Positions 7,399 through 15,485 of a DNA stretch of 38,824 nucleotides are shown piece by piece. Origin of the DNA: an uncultured Bacteroidales bacterium (GTDB lineage Bacteria; Bacteroidota; Bacteroidia; Bacteroidales; F082); NCBI GenBank assembly GCA_905233685.1, contig CAJOEZ010000018.1, positions 1 to 38,824 of the forward strand. The letters run 5' to 3'. The number at the start of each line of letters is the position of its first letter. The stretch's first letter is position 1. Both the position numbers and the translations under genes were made by a program. The notes under the pieces are model-generated. The model ran no database searches. It was not told where the DNA came from and was given only the letters and a program-made list of their open reading frames with translations.

Positions 7399-8586
7399 GA
7401 TTTCCAGTGTCTTCTTGCAAATCTCGATTTCCTCGGGGTCGCCGGTGTATTTGCCGTGGTCGTCGCTGAGCTTGACCACTTTCTTCCATGTACGCTTTTC
7501 GGTGATTTTGGCAGCCGTGAGCTTCACCACGATGTTCATCGGCTTCACGTTGTCGATGTCGCAAGTGAGGTGGGTGCCGATGCCGTAAGAGTCTAACATC
7601 CTGCCGTTTACCTTTTCGTGGATAGCGATGGCCTCGTCCACATTTAGACCGTTGCTGAAGATGATGGACTTCTGCGCCGGGTCGATGCCGAGTTCCTTGT
7701 ACTTGGCGATGATTTCCTCCAAGGCTTCGATGTTGTCGCCGCTATCGACGCGCAAGCCGTCGAACAGTTTGGCGTGTAAAGTGGTGAAATTCTGGAAGAA
7801 AGCCTTGCGGGTGTAGGTGTCATATAGGAACACACCCAAACTACCTGCGTAAACCTCTTGCCAGTAATCCATGGCCAAGTAGTTGGCCTCGTTGTAACCG
7901 TAAAGCGAGCAAGTCTCGATGAACTGGTGGCTCATTGTGCCGATAGGTGTGAGGTCGTATTTCATGGCGAGATACACGTTGGAAGTGCCCACGAAGCAGG
8001 TCTTGGTGAACTGTTTTTGCGCCGCGATAAAGCTCTGGATGACACGCTCCTGATGCTCAAAAGAGAAGCGACGGCGCGTACCAAAATCGCTGAATTTCAC
8101 GCCATTGCCGATGAGTCTGATGGCCTTGTCGTAGGATTTCTTGTATTCCTTTTCGGCATCGTAGTGCTCAAATTCTCCTTTTAGTTCGTGCATCAGTTCC
8201 GACACAGTGGCTAAGATGGGCATCTCCCAAAACACGGTGCGCCACAGCAGTCCTGTCACGGTGATGTGCAGGTGGCCTTCCTCGTCCTGGCTCACCTCGA
8301 CTTCGGAGGGACGCATGTGGAATCCTTTCAGGAAGGTGAAGAACCACAGCGGGAAATAGTAGCATTTCCGCTTCATGAAGCGCACTTCCTCGTCTGTGAT
8401 TTTGATATTGCCGTAAAGGCTGAATTGCTCGCGCAACTTCTCCGCGAAGCCCTTGGGATAGACCGTGTTGTTGCGGTCGACGAAGGTGTATTGCCCCATG
8501 GCGCGGGGGAATTTCTGCAAGTAGGCGTAGCACACGCTGAAGGTGTATAAGTCGTTGTCTAACAGGCTGGTGATAATTTGTCGCAT
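7393..8586 (-). CDS. pncB: Nicotinate phosphoribosyltransferase
   Basis: 397 residues, the usual PncB length. It converts nicotinate and PRPP to nicotinate mononucleotide, with ATP hydrolysis, in NAD salvage. Diagnostic segments: the N-terminal SLLDNDLYTFSVCYAYLQKFP, the FSDFGTRRRFSFEHQE strand-helix, GTSNVYLAMKYDLTPIGTMSHQF (containing the histidine that is phosphorylated in the family, near residue 220), and the phosphate-binding FDGLRVDSGDN and IFSNGLN. It starts 2 bases after the stop of a DUF47 gene, in a gapless four-gene cluster with a phosphate transporter. Co-transcription with phosphate uptake is inferred from spacing. Confidence 0.95.
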   Translation of the reverse strand: MRQIITSLLDNDLYTFSVCYAYLQKFPRAMGQYTFVDRNNTVYPKGFAEKLREQFSLYGNIKITDEEVRFMKRKCYYFPLWFFTFLKGFHMRPSEVEVSQDEEGHLHITVTGLLWRTVFWEMPILATVSELMHELKGEFEHYDAEKEYKKSYDKAIRLIGNGVKFSDFGTRRRFSFEHQERVIQSFIAAQKQFTKTCFVGTSNVYLAMKYDLTPIGTMSHQFIETCSLYGYNEANYLAMDYWQEVYAGSLGVFLYDTYTRKAFFQNFTTLHAKLFDGLRVDSGDNIEALEEIIAKYKELGIDPAQKSIIFSNGLNVDEAIAIHEKVNGRMLDSYGIGTHLTCDIDNVKPMNIVVKLTAAKITEKRTWKKVVKLSDDHGKYTGDPEEIEICKKTLEIS

Positions 8587-8588
8587 GG

Positions 8589-9242
8589 TTATAGTTTACT
8601 AATAATACTTCTAATCTTATCCGAAATGTACTTCACTGAATTGGTGGTATTCTCAATGACCTGCACCAAGTCTTTGCGCTTGATGATGTCGGTGAGGCTG
8701 TAGTTTTGCTTGAACAGTTTATTGATGTAGCTGCCGTAAAGTTGGTCGTTTTCGTTTTCCAAACTCTTGATTTCGTGACACAAACGATTGATTTCGCGTC
8801 GTTTGGCTGGGTTGTTCATAAATTCGAGGTCGTGGATGATGGTGCTAAGACTCTCGGCCGCAAACATGACATTGGCCGTCATGTTGGTGAGAGCTTCATC
8901 GACATCGGTGAAGCGGCGGGTGAGGATGATGTTGGCCGAGTCGTCAATACGGTCTAGGAATGTGTCCATCATTTCGGCCAACTCATGCACGTCTTCACGA
9001 TCGAAGGGTGTTAAAACGGTGTTGAACAGCTGTGAGTAGAAGTCGCGAAGCACTTGGTCGCCGCCAGTTTCGCAGGCCTTGATTTCTTTTTTCTGGTTTT
9101 CAAGCTGTTGCAGGTCGGTTTCAGACATCATTTTCCACAAGAGCTTGGAGGCTTTCTCGATGTATTCGGCCTGCTGAATGTAGAGCGGGTAGAACTTGGT
9201 CTCCTTGGGGACGAAAAACTGGAAGAAACTGTTGAGACTCAT
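8589..9242 (-). CDS. DUF47 (PhoU-like) phosphate-transport accessory protein, second copy
   Basis: 217 residues from the ATG at 9242 (MSLNSFFQFFVPKE). The frame is open further upstream, but that part overlaps the PiT gene and is not family-like. An all-helical PhoU-like protein with the DUF47 signature TPFDREDVHELAEMMD around residue 75. It begins 2 bases after the PiT stop codon. It differs strongly from the first DUF47 copy (10312-10962), sharing mainly the TPFDRED block and the VIE(N/D)TT segment near the C-terminus. DUF47 proteins are thought to regulate PiT transporters; two divergent copies on either side of one transporter is uncommon. Confidence 0.9.
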   Translation of the reverse strand: MSLNSFFQFFVPKETKFYPLYIQQAEYIEKASKLLWKMMSETDLQQLENQKKEIKACETGGDQVLRDFYSQLFNTVLTPFDREDVHELAEMMDTFLDRIDDSANIILTRRFTDVDEALTNMTANVMFAAESLSTIIHDLEFMNNPAKRREINRLCHEIKSLENENDQLYGSYINKLFKQNYSLTDIIKRKDLVQVIENTTNSVKYISDKIRSIISKL

Positions 9243-9244
9243 AA

Positions 9245-10312
9245 TCAGTGCATTAGGAGGTTGAACAACAGGTTGAGCAGGCCGCTGATGACCAACGGCA
9301 CAGGGATGGTGAGGATCCACGAGAGGACGATGCGCCGTGCTGTGACCCACTTGACGGACTTCACGCCATCGGTGAGGCCCACGCCGATGACACCGCCTGT
9401 GATGGTGTGCGTAGTGCTGACGGGAATGCCCATGAACGAGGTGGCAATCAGCGTGGTAGCACCGGCAAACTCAGCCGAAAAACCGCGCACCGGCGTAATC
9501 TTGGCCAAACCACCGCCCATGGTCTTGATGACGTTCTTGCCGCCAATCAAGATGCCCAACGACATGATGATGTAGCATGTAACAGCAAGAGTGTCAGGAA
9601 TATGGAAACTTTGCGAACTGTCGTAGAACATCCCGATAAACTCCTTGGTTTCGGGCGATATGCCTTGTGTGGTGAACACACTGGCCATCAAAATGGCTAT
9701 TATACCCATGGTCTTGGGTGCATCATTGGAACCGTGGCCTACACAGAACGCCGCCGTGGAAAAATGTTGTAGCACCTTGAAGACTTTATCGACCTTTTTG
9801 CGTGGGCTATTCTTGCAAATACGCAGGAAGAAGCATTCCAAGAAGAAGCCCAAAAACAGTCCAATGAGCGGTGATAACACGATGAAAGCCAATGTAATAA
9901 TAATGGGTCTCATGTGAAGCACCTCGCTGCCATTAACGAACCACGCCGCCCCGATGATACCCCCAATGAGGGCATGAGAAGTGGAAATGGGCATACCGTT
10001 GCGCGTGCACACCATCACCCAAATGGCCGCGCCCACGAGTGCCGACAATATTAAATAAGGTGTGATGACGTTTTGGTCGGCGAAGTTGGCCATAGTGTTG
10101 CCTACTGCAAACTGCTGGTTAAGTACCAATCGTATGATAATGAAGGCCGTAAACTCCCAAAACGAAGCCCAGATGATGGCCTGAATCGGGGTCATCACCT
10201 TGGTCGCGATGATGGTGGAGATGGAGTTGGCCGCGTCGTTCATGCCGTTCAGGAAGGTGAAGATGAAGGCAAGGACGATGGAAAGGATGATGGCTATGGT
10301 CAGGAGGTTCAT
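9245..10312 (-). CDS. PiT-family inorganic phosphate transporter
   Basis: 355 residues with about ten membrane helices. Both inverted PiT signatures are present: FLNGMNDAANSISTIIATKV near the N-terminus and VGHGSNDAPKTMGIIAILM in the middle, plus the paired GMPISTSHALIGGIIG and GIPVSTTHTITGGVIGVG segments. It imports phosphate (or metal-phosphate) driven by an ion gradient. The ATG at 10312 shares its first base with the TGA of the upstream DUF47 gene (TGATG), and a GTG one codon earlier is also possible. It is flanked by DUF47 genes on both sides. Confidence 0.95.
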   Translation of the reverse strand: MNLLTIAIILSIVLAFIFTFLNGMNDAANSISTIIATKVMTPIQAIIWASFWEFTAFIIIRLVLNQQFAVGNTMANFADQNVITPYLILSALVGAAIWVMVCTRNGMPISTSHALIGGIIGAAWFVNGSEVLHMRPIIITLAFIVLSPLIGLFLGFFLECFFLRICKNSPRKKVDKVFKVLQHFSTAAFCVGHGSNDAPKTMGIIAILMASVFTTQGISPETKEFIGMFYDSSQSFHIPDTLAVTCYIIMSLGILIGGKNVIKTMGGGLAKITPVRGFSAEFAGATTLIATSFMGIPVSTTHTITGGVIGVGLTDGVKSVKWVTARRIVLSWILTIPVPLVISGLLNLLFNLLMH

Positions 10313-10962
10313 CACGATTCTTTTATGATAATGCTTTTCACGGTGGTAGTCACGTCCTTAGCGCGGTCGGTAGTGTCCTCAATGACCTGAGCTATCTCCT
10401 TGAGTTTCAATAATTCAATCTCGTCTTGTTCGTTGCTGAAGAGGTAGGAGATGTAGTCGCCGTAGATGTCGTCGACGGCGTGTTCGATGAGCGTCACTTT
10501 TTGACACAACTCGCTGATTTGCTGATGGTTCTTTCCAAGTTCGTCAAGCATGCCGAAGATTTGCATTATAAGCGAGGCGTCTTCGTGGATGTTGTCGATA
10601 ATCTCCTTGATTTGCTTGTCGATTTTCTTGGGATTGTACATCAAAATGGTCTTGGCCGAGTGGTTGATGAAATCTAAGAACTGGTCCAAGTCCATAGCGA
10701 GGGCGTTCATGTCCTCGCGGTCGAAGGGCGTGATGAAAGCGCCGTTCAGCTCGACGTAGAATTCGCGCAGCAGTTCATCGCCAGTCGACTCCTGTTTCTT
10801 GATCATGCGAGTGAGCAACTTGCGCTCCTCGGGGTCGTCACTTTTGACCAACTCCTTGAGGTATTTGGCCGCAATCTGCGCTGTCTCAGCTTGTTTGAGA
10901 TAAGTGGGGAAGAAGTGCTTCTCGTGACTGCTTCCACGTGTGAAAAGGTTGTTCAGTGCCAT
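10312..10962 (-). CDS. DUF47 (PhoU-like) phosphate-transport accessory protein, first copy
   Basis: 216 residues, predicted helical bundle. It starts MALNNLFTRGSSHEKHFFP and has the DUF47 core FITPFDREDMNALAMDLDQF near residue 75, with VIEDTTDRAKDV at the C-terminus. It leads the minus-strand cluster DUF47 - PiT - DUF47 - pncB, and its stop overlaps the PiT start. A TAACTTTG promoter box lies 29 bases upstream (10991-10998), so this gene is probably the first of the operon. Confidence 0.92.
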   Translation of the reverse strand: MALNNLFTRGSSHEKHFFPTYLKQAETAQIAAKYLKELVKSDDPEERKLLTRMIKKQESTGDELLREFYVELNGAFITPFDREDMNALAMDLDQFLDFINHSAKTILMYNPKKIDKQIKEIIDNIHEDASLIMQIFGMLDELGKNHQQISELCQKVTLIEHAVDDIYGDYISYLFSNEQDEIELLKLKEIAQVIEDTTDRAKDVTTTVKSIIIKES

Positions 10963-10990
10963 TTTTGAAATGGGGTTGTTTTTCTGCCTG

Positions 10991-10998
10991 CAAAGTTA
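10991..10998 (-). promoter_or_regulatory. -7 element of the DUF47-PiT-DUF47-pncB operon (TAACTTTG)
   Basis: On the minus strand TAACTTTG matches TAnnTTTG. It lies just beyond the stop of the agmatinase-family gene (11003), so the operon has its own promoter. Confidence 0.5.
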
Positions 10999-11002
10999 TG
11001 AA

Positions 11003-12037
11003 TTATTTCGAAGCTACACCACACAAATGGAATAAAACTCGTGCCCCAACATTTCCATCCCAGTCGCCGCCGTCAGGAGCAGGGGAGACCTCGCAAAGGT
11101 CGAAGCCTATGATGTCCTTGCCGGCCTCGCGGATGCGGTTGAGTAAATACATCAGCTCTTCATACTCTAAGCCTCCCGGAACGGGAGTGCCGGTATTGGG
11201 ACAAAGCTTCGGGTCGAGGGCGTCGATGTCGATGGAGAGATAGACCTTCTCTGGCAAGGCTGCAACTATCTCATCCACAAGGTTTTTCCATGTCTCGCCT
11301 TCGTACATTCGGCGACGGCAATCACGGTCGAAAAAGACCTTAATGCGCTCGGGTTGACTTTCGGCCAAGGCCTTTTCCTGATGGCAGTAGTCACGGATGC
11401 CGACTTGCACGAGCTTTTTCACGTTGTTGAATTTCAGCGTGTTGTAGAAGATAGAGGCATGTGAGTATTGGAAACCTTCGAAGGCCTCACGCAAGTCGCA
11501 GTGGGCATCGGCATGGAGGATGCCGTATTCCATACCTATATTATTAAGGTATTGGTGATAGGCCAAGGGGCAGCTATGGTCGCCGCCCAATAGCCCCACG
11601 ACTTTGCCTTGCTGTTTCCAGTAGGCGATGCGGTCGCGAAGCCAGGCGTTTTTCTTTTCCGTGGCGGCCTCAATTCGGGCGTAAAGATCAGCGTAATGCT
11701 CTGGCTCATCGTCGATTGTGCCTTTATAAAGCGCATTGATGATGTCTTCGCTCAAAGGAGCCATGTCGTCGTGGAGTTCGCGTAATTCTTTCGGGAATTC
11801 GTCCATCCAAATGCCTTTTTGCCAAAGGTCGGGGTAGTCGTGGTGGCACAAATCGACTTGCATCGAGGCCTCCATAATGGTCGCCGGACCATCGACGGTG
11901 CCTCGGTTGTAGCTGGTGGTGAGTTCCCATTCCACGGGGATGATGATGATTTGCGCCTCTTCGGCGGAGCAGGGCAGACCATAGATGCCCGAATCGGCGG
12001 TGGCGGCTGCATTAGGGTCGAAAGTGTTGTTTTCCAT
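11003..12037 (-). CDS. Arginase/agmatinase/formimidoylglutamase (ureohydrolase) family protein
   Basis: 344 residues. All manganese-binding motifs of the ureohydrolase superfamily are present: GLLGGDHSCP, GILHADAHCDLRE and YLSIDIDALDP. Such enzymes hydrolyse a guanidino or formimino group, releasing urea or formamide. The long N-terminal region before GGDHS (about 150 residues) and the acidic stretch fit the Bacteroidetes agmatinase-like group. The substrate (agmatine, formimidoylglutamate, arginine or another guanidine compound) cannot be settled from sequence. Not obviously operonic; it has its own promoter, divergent from the hydrolase gene at 12109. Confidence 0.9.
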   Translation of the reverse strand: MENNTFDPNAAATADSGIYGLPCSAEEAQIIIIPVEWELTTSYNRGTVDGPATIMEASMQVDLCHHDYPDLWQKGIWMDEFPKELRELHDDMAPLSEDIINALYKGTIDDEPEHYADLYARIEAATEKKNAWLRDRIAYWKQQGKVVGLLGGDHSCPLAYHQYLNNIGMEYGILHADAHCDLREAFEGFQYSHASIFYNTLKFNNVKKLVQVGIRDYCHQEKALAESQPERIKVFFDRDCRRRMYEGETWKNLVDEIVAALPEKVYLSIDIDALDPKLCPNTGTPVPGGLEYEELMYLLNRIREAGKDIIGFDLCEVSPAPDGGDWDGNVGARVLFHLCGVASK

Positions 12038-12054
12038 TGTTGAGAAATTTCGGA

Positions 12055-12062
12055 CAAAAATA
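12055..12062 (-). promoter_or_regulatory. -7 element of the agmatinase-family gene (TATTTTTG)
   Basis: On the minus strand TATTTTTG lies 17 bases before the ATG at 12037. It is only 21 bases from the plus-strand box at 12084-12091, so the two divergent promoters overlap. Confidence 0.55.
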
Positions 12063-12083
12063 GGGAAAAATCCAATTTATTTC

Positions 12084-12091
12084 TACTTTTG
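12084..12091 (+). promoter_or_regulatory. -7 element of the metallo-hydrolase gene (TACTTTTG)
   Basis: It matches TAnnTTTG and lies 17 bases before the ATG at 12109, implying a leader of roughly 10 bases. Confidence 0.55.
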
Positions 12092-12108
12092 CGCCCAAAT
12101 TAGTGAAG

Positions 12109-12930
12109 ATGGACCTCTTTTCTTGCTTATCGCCCTTCGTTTTTTGCAGCTTTGCCTCGGGCAGTAGCGGCAACTGCTATTACGTTGGCCGTCAGGACGA
12201 AGGCGTTCTTGTCGATGTGGGCATCAGTGCGAAACAGGTTAAGGAGCATCTGCTTAAAAACGACATCGCGCTGAAAAGCATTAAAGCTATCTTGCTAACC
12301 CACGACCACATCGACCATGTCTTGGGTTTGGTTCATCTCACAAAAGACTGTCCCATACCGATTTACGCCCATTCGGATTGCTTGCAGGGATTGGTGGATG
12401 GCAAAGCGACGAAGCATGTCGACACATCCTTGTTTCACGAAGTGGAGCCGATGCAACCTTTTGAAATCAGCGGCATCCAGATCGAGTCGTTTCCGGTGAT
12501 GCACGATGGGCGCGGGGCGATGGGCTATTATTTTAATTATGAGGGACATACACTGACCATCGCGACAGATGTCGGGATGCTCGACAAGGTGGTGAAGGAG
12601 CAACTTCGCCGCTCCGATAACATCGTCATTGAGTCGAACTACGACCCGGAAATGCTTGAAAAAGGAGCATACCCTTTCATCCTGAAGCAACGCATTTCCA
12701 GCGTTTTTGGACATCTAAGTAATTTGGAATCAGCGCGTTTCGTTGCGGAAATCTACCGTCCGCAAATGAAGAACATCATGCTTTGCCACCTCAGCGAAAA
12801 CAACAATACGCCCGAATTGGCCCTGCAATGCCTCTATCACCAGTTGAGCCAACGCCATGTCCGCCTCGATTTGAACACCTCTGTGTTTCCCTTGCCGCGC
12901 CACAAATGCACGGGAATGGTCTATCTGTAG
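12109..12930 (+). CDS. Metallo-beta-lactamase-fold hydrolase (YycJ/WalJ-like)
   Basis: About 273 residues from the ATG at 12109; an in-frame GTG two codons earlier (12103) is an alternative. FCSFASGSSGNCYYVG is the hallmark N-terminus of the YycJ/WalJ group, and LLTHDHIDHVLG is the HxHxDH zinc site. Further zinc-ligand candidates are in VMHDGRGAMGYY, ATDVGMLD and LCHLSENNN. The group contains DNA exonuclease-like enzymes linked to mismatch repair in Firmicutes; the role in Bacteroidetes is less clear. About ten residues precede the usual start of the fold. Confidence 0.9.
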   Translation: MDLFSCLSPFVFCSFASGSSGNCYYVGRQDEGVLVDVGISAKQVKEHLLKNDIALKSIKAILLTHDHIDHVLGLVHLTKDCPIPIYAHSDCLQGLVDGKATKHVDTSLFHEVEPMQPFEISGIQIESFPVMHDGRGAMGYYFNYEGHTLTIATDVGMLDKVVKEQLRRSDNIVIESNYDPEMLEKGAYPFILKQRISSVFGHLSNLESARFVAEIYRPQMKNIMLCHLSENNNTPELALQCLYHQLSQRHVRLDLNTSVFPLPRHKCTGMVYL

Positions 12931-13000
12931 TTTCCACAGTTTTCCACATTACCCGATTTGTAGAACAAAATTCCACAATTTTCCACAATTCTACAGAAAG
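12931..13000. promoter_or_regulatory. Cluster of phased TTCCACA motifs, possible DnaA-box-like site
   Basis: TTCCACA occurs at 12932, 12942, 12971 and 12981, with TTCTACA at 12989. Two 9-mers are TTTTCCACA (12940-12948 and 12979-12987), which fit a relaxed DnaA-box consensus TTWTNCACA. Within each pair the spacing is exactly 10 bases, and the pairs are 39 bases apart. The following 80 bases are AT-rich. Binding is inference. Confidence 0.4.
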
Positions 13001-13112
13001 TTTGTTTTTGATGTTAAGATATTGTAATTCAGTTAAAAACAATCCAAATTGTTGTTTTGGTACGAATTATGCTAAATAACTAAGGTGTAAAAAATCAAAC
13101 AATGATTCGGTC

Positions 13113-14000
13113 ATGAAAACCAGATTGTCAGTTTTTGTTTTGTTTGCGATGGCTTTGATGCTTGGTTCATGCAATGTGGAACGCTCAGAGAAGTACCAGA
13201 CCTTGCTTGCCGAGCGCGATTCGCTTTATACAGAAGTCGTCGCTGCCAAAGGTGGTTTCGACCAAGCCTTGAATACCATCAATGAAATTGAGGAAGCCCT
13301 TGAGTCGGTGCGCGCTGCCGAAGGCATCATCATGGTGGAAAACCAAGAGGGTAACACTAATCGGGCTGTTTCCCAAATCAATGCTATTCAGCAGACTCTG
13401 CAGGAGAACCGTAACAAAATCAATGACTTGGAAAAGAGTTTGAATGAGCAAGGCTCCAAGTCGAAAGCCTTAGCCCAAACGGTGAATCGTCTGAAGGCCC
13501 AATTGGAGGAAAAAGACAATTTCATCGCTTCGTTGAAGCGTGAGTTGCAGCAAAGCCAAGACCAAATTGCAGACTTGAACAACCAACTCGCCGACTTGAA
13601 CGACGACATTCTGACCTTGAACGACAACATCGAGGACTTGAACGTGCAAAACGCTGCACAACAAGCCACTATCAACAGCCAAGATGCTGCCTTGAACACC
13701 GTTTGGGTGGCCATCGCTACGGCCCAAGTGCTGAAAGATAAAGGCATCATCACCAAAGGCGGACTGTTTCAACCCAGCGGACTCTCGAAGCAGGTTTTGG
13801 ACAAGAACCATTTTATGCAGGCCGACAAGCGAAATTTGACACAAATTCCGCTTAACACCAAGAAAGCCACCATCATGTCGAACCATCCTGATGGAAGTTA
13901 TGAACTTGTTGAGAATGAAGAAGGTGCGCTGGTGCTGAACATTATAGACAAAGACTCGTTTTGGAGTGTATCCAATTATTTGGTAGTTTCAATCAAATAA
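13113..14000 (+). CDS. Coiled-coil lipoprotein, possibly Cbp1 (collagen-binding adhesin) family
   Basis: 295 residues. The signal peptide ends in a lipobox (MLGSC), giving mature Cys21. Residues about 80-195 form a long coiled coil with heptad-like repeats (LEKSLNEQGSKSKALAQ, DLNNQLADLNDDILTLNDN). The C-terminal domain, about 100 residues, contains VWVAIATAQVLKDKGIITKGG. This lipoprotein + coiled coil + KDKGII domain layout resembles Bacteroidetes proteins annotated as Cbp1-family collagen-binding glycoproteins; I propose that from memory of the pattern. Asp/Asn-rich, Ser/Thr-containing motifs could be O-glycosylated. It is a single-gene unit with a strong terminator after it. Confidence 0.75.
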   Translation: MKTRLSVFVLFAMALMLGSCNVERSEKYQTLLAERDSLYTEVVAAKGGFDQALNTINEIEEALESVRAAEGIIMVENQEGNTNRAVSQINAIQQTLQENRNKINDLEKSLNEQGSKSKALAQTVNRLKAQLEEKDNFIASLKRELQQSQDQIADLNNQLADLNDDILTLNDNIEDLNVQNAAQQATINSQDAALNTVWVAIATAQVLKDKGIITKGGLFQPSGLSKQVLDKNHFMQADKRNLTQIPLNTKKATIMSNHPDGSYELVENEEGALVLNIIDKDSFWSVSNYLVVSIK

Positions 14001-14046
14001 TTCCGTGATTTTACGGAATTCTGCTCGTTTTCAATTTTTTCAAATG

Positions 14047-14079
14047 GCCTCGCTTCTCCCCGTTGCGAGGCTTTTTTTT
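14047..14079 (+). terminator. Intrinsic terminator of the coiled-coil lipoprotein gene
   Basis: Perfect 7-bp stem GCCTCGC (14047-14053) / GCGAGGC (14065-14071), 11-base loop, followed by eight T. Confidence 0.9.
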
Positions 14080-14091
14080 GTGTCATGTTTG

Positions 14092-14121
14092 TTGTTTTCA
14101 TTGAAAAAAGTCCTATTTTTG
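14092..14121 (+). promoter_or_regulatory. Promoter of the sigma-54 regulator gene: TTG-N19-TATTTTTG
   Basis: TATTTTTG (14114-14121) with a TTG (14092-14094) exactly 19 bases upstream fits the Bacteroidetes -33/-7 layout. The ATG at 14127 is only 5 bases past the box, so the mRNA is probably leaderless or nearly so. Confidence 0.65.
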
Positions 14122-14126
14122 CGCTC

Positions 14127-15461
14127 ATGAAACGAAGGATTCTTGTGGTGGAAGACGATGCCGCTTTCGGCATGATGATTCAGACGTGGCTGAAGAAAAA
14201 CGGCTACGAGGTGGTGCTTTCGTCGCGCTACGAACAGGCGAAAACAGAGATTTCTTCCAAGGCTTTCGACCTGATTTTGACGGACTTGCGCCTTCCCGAT
14301 GGCGATGGTATCATCCTAATGACCTGGGTGCGCGAGAAGATGAAGAGCAAGGTACCATTCATCGTAATGACGGGCTATGCCGAGGTGCAAACCGCCGTTT
14401 CGGCCATGAAACTTGGCGCTTTTGACTACCTTAAGAAGCCCATCAACCCGAGCGTTTTGGAGGAAAAAATCGCGGCGGCGCTAGCCTCCACCGAAGAGGA
14501 AACGGAAGATACTTTCATGCCGCAACGGAAACAGTGGGTGAGGGGCAGCAGTCCGGCCATGCTGAAGCTTTACAAACACGTCGAGTTGGTGGCGCCGACC
14601 AAGTTTTCCATTTTGATTCTTGGCGAGAGCGGCACGGGCAAGGAATACATCGCCCGCATGATCCACGAGCTGAGTCAATACAAGGACGGTCCGTTTATTC
14701 CCGTGGATTGTGGAAGCCTTTCCAAAGAGCTGGCACCCAGTGAGTTGTTTGGTCATCTGAAAGGCTCATTCACTTCAGCCATCGCCGACAAAAAAGGCGT
14801 TTTTGAGCAAGCTAAAGGCGGCACGGTGTTCCTTGACGAGGTGGGCAATCTGCCTTATGAGGTGCAAATGCAGCTGCTTCGCGCTTTGCAAGAACAGAAG
14901 GTGCGTCCAGTGGGGTCTGCAACGGATGTCCACGTGGACGTGCGTATCCTCGCCGCTACCAACGAGAACCTTGAACAGGCCATTGAAGAAGGCAGGTTTA
15001 GGCAGGATTTGTTCCACAGAATCAACGAGTTTGCTATTGAGGTACCGCCTTTGCGCGACCGTTTGGAAGATTTCGAGGAACTCACGGCTTTCTTCATCAA
15101 GCAGGCCAACGAGGAGTTGGGCAAGAACGTAAAAGGCATCTCTGACGAGGCCATGCAGCAATTGAAAATACAGCGATGGAACGGCAATTTGCGCGAGTTG
15201 CGCAATGTGGTGCGTCGTTGCGTGCTTTTCGCCGATGGAGAGAACATTGAGTTGGACGACCTTCCCGTATTTGGTCAACCTGTCAGGAAAGTGTCAAGCG
15301 ATGATTTCGATGACTGGGCCTTGCGTCCTGAGAATGAGAAGGAACAAATTGAGGCTGCTTTGCGCAAATCGCGGGGCAACAAGACCGTGGCGGCCAAACT
15401 TCTGCAAATTGACCGAAAGACATTGTATAATAAGATGCACCTTTATGGGATTGAGCTTTGA
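14127..15461 (+). CDS. Sigma-54-dependent response regulator (NtrC family)
   Basis: 444 residues from the ATG at 14127. Domains: receiver at 1-120 with the acidic pocket (VVEDD) and phospho-acceptor Asp in LILTDLRLPDGDG; AAA+ domain at about 145-375 with Walker A GESGTGKE, Walker B GGTVFLDEVG and an arginine-finger region (FRQDLFHRIN); Fis-type helix-turn-helix at the C-terminus (GNKTVAAKLLQIDRKTLYNK). The sigma-54 contact loop reads GSFTSA instead of GAFTGA; F and T are kept but the second glycine is serine. No partner histidine kinase is nearby, so it is an orphan here. The TPM-domain gene follows after 24 bases and is probably in the same operon. Confidence 0.95.
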   Translation: MKRRILVVEDDAAFGMMIQTWLKKNGYEVVLSSRYEQAKTEISSKAFDLILTDLRLPDGDGIILMTWVREKMKSKVPFIVMTGYAEVQTAVSAMKLGAFDYLKKPINPSVLEEKIAAALASTEEETEDTFMPQRKQWVRGSSPAMLKLYKHVELVAPTKFSILILGESGTGKEYIARMIHELSQYKDGPFIPVDCGSLSKELAPSELFGHLKGSFTSAIADKKGVFEQAKGGTVFLDEVGNLPYEVQMQLLRALQEQKVRPVGSATDVHVDVRILAATNENLEQAIEEGRFRQDLFHRINEFAIEVPPLRDRLEDFEELTAFFIKQANEELGKNVKGISDEAMQQLKIQRWNGNLRELRNVVRRCVLFADGENIELDDLPVFGQPVRKVSSDDFDDWALRPENEKEQIEAALRKSRGNKTVAAKLLQIDRKTLYNKMHLYGIEL

Positions 15462-15485
15462 GGGAAGCTGCAACAATTGCAAATC

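Noticed and set aside
12931..13112. Firm call of a replication origin
   Set aside because: No dnaA, dnaN or other origin marker is in the window and the skew cannot be judged from 39 kb; only the motif cluster is reported.
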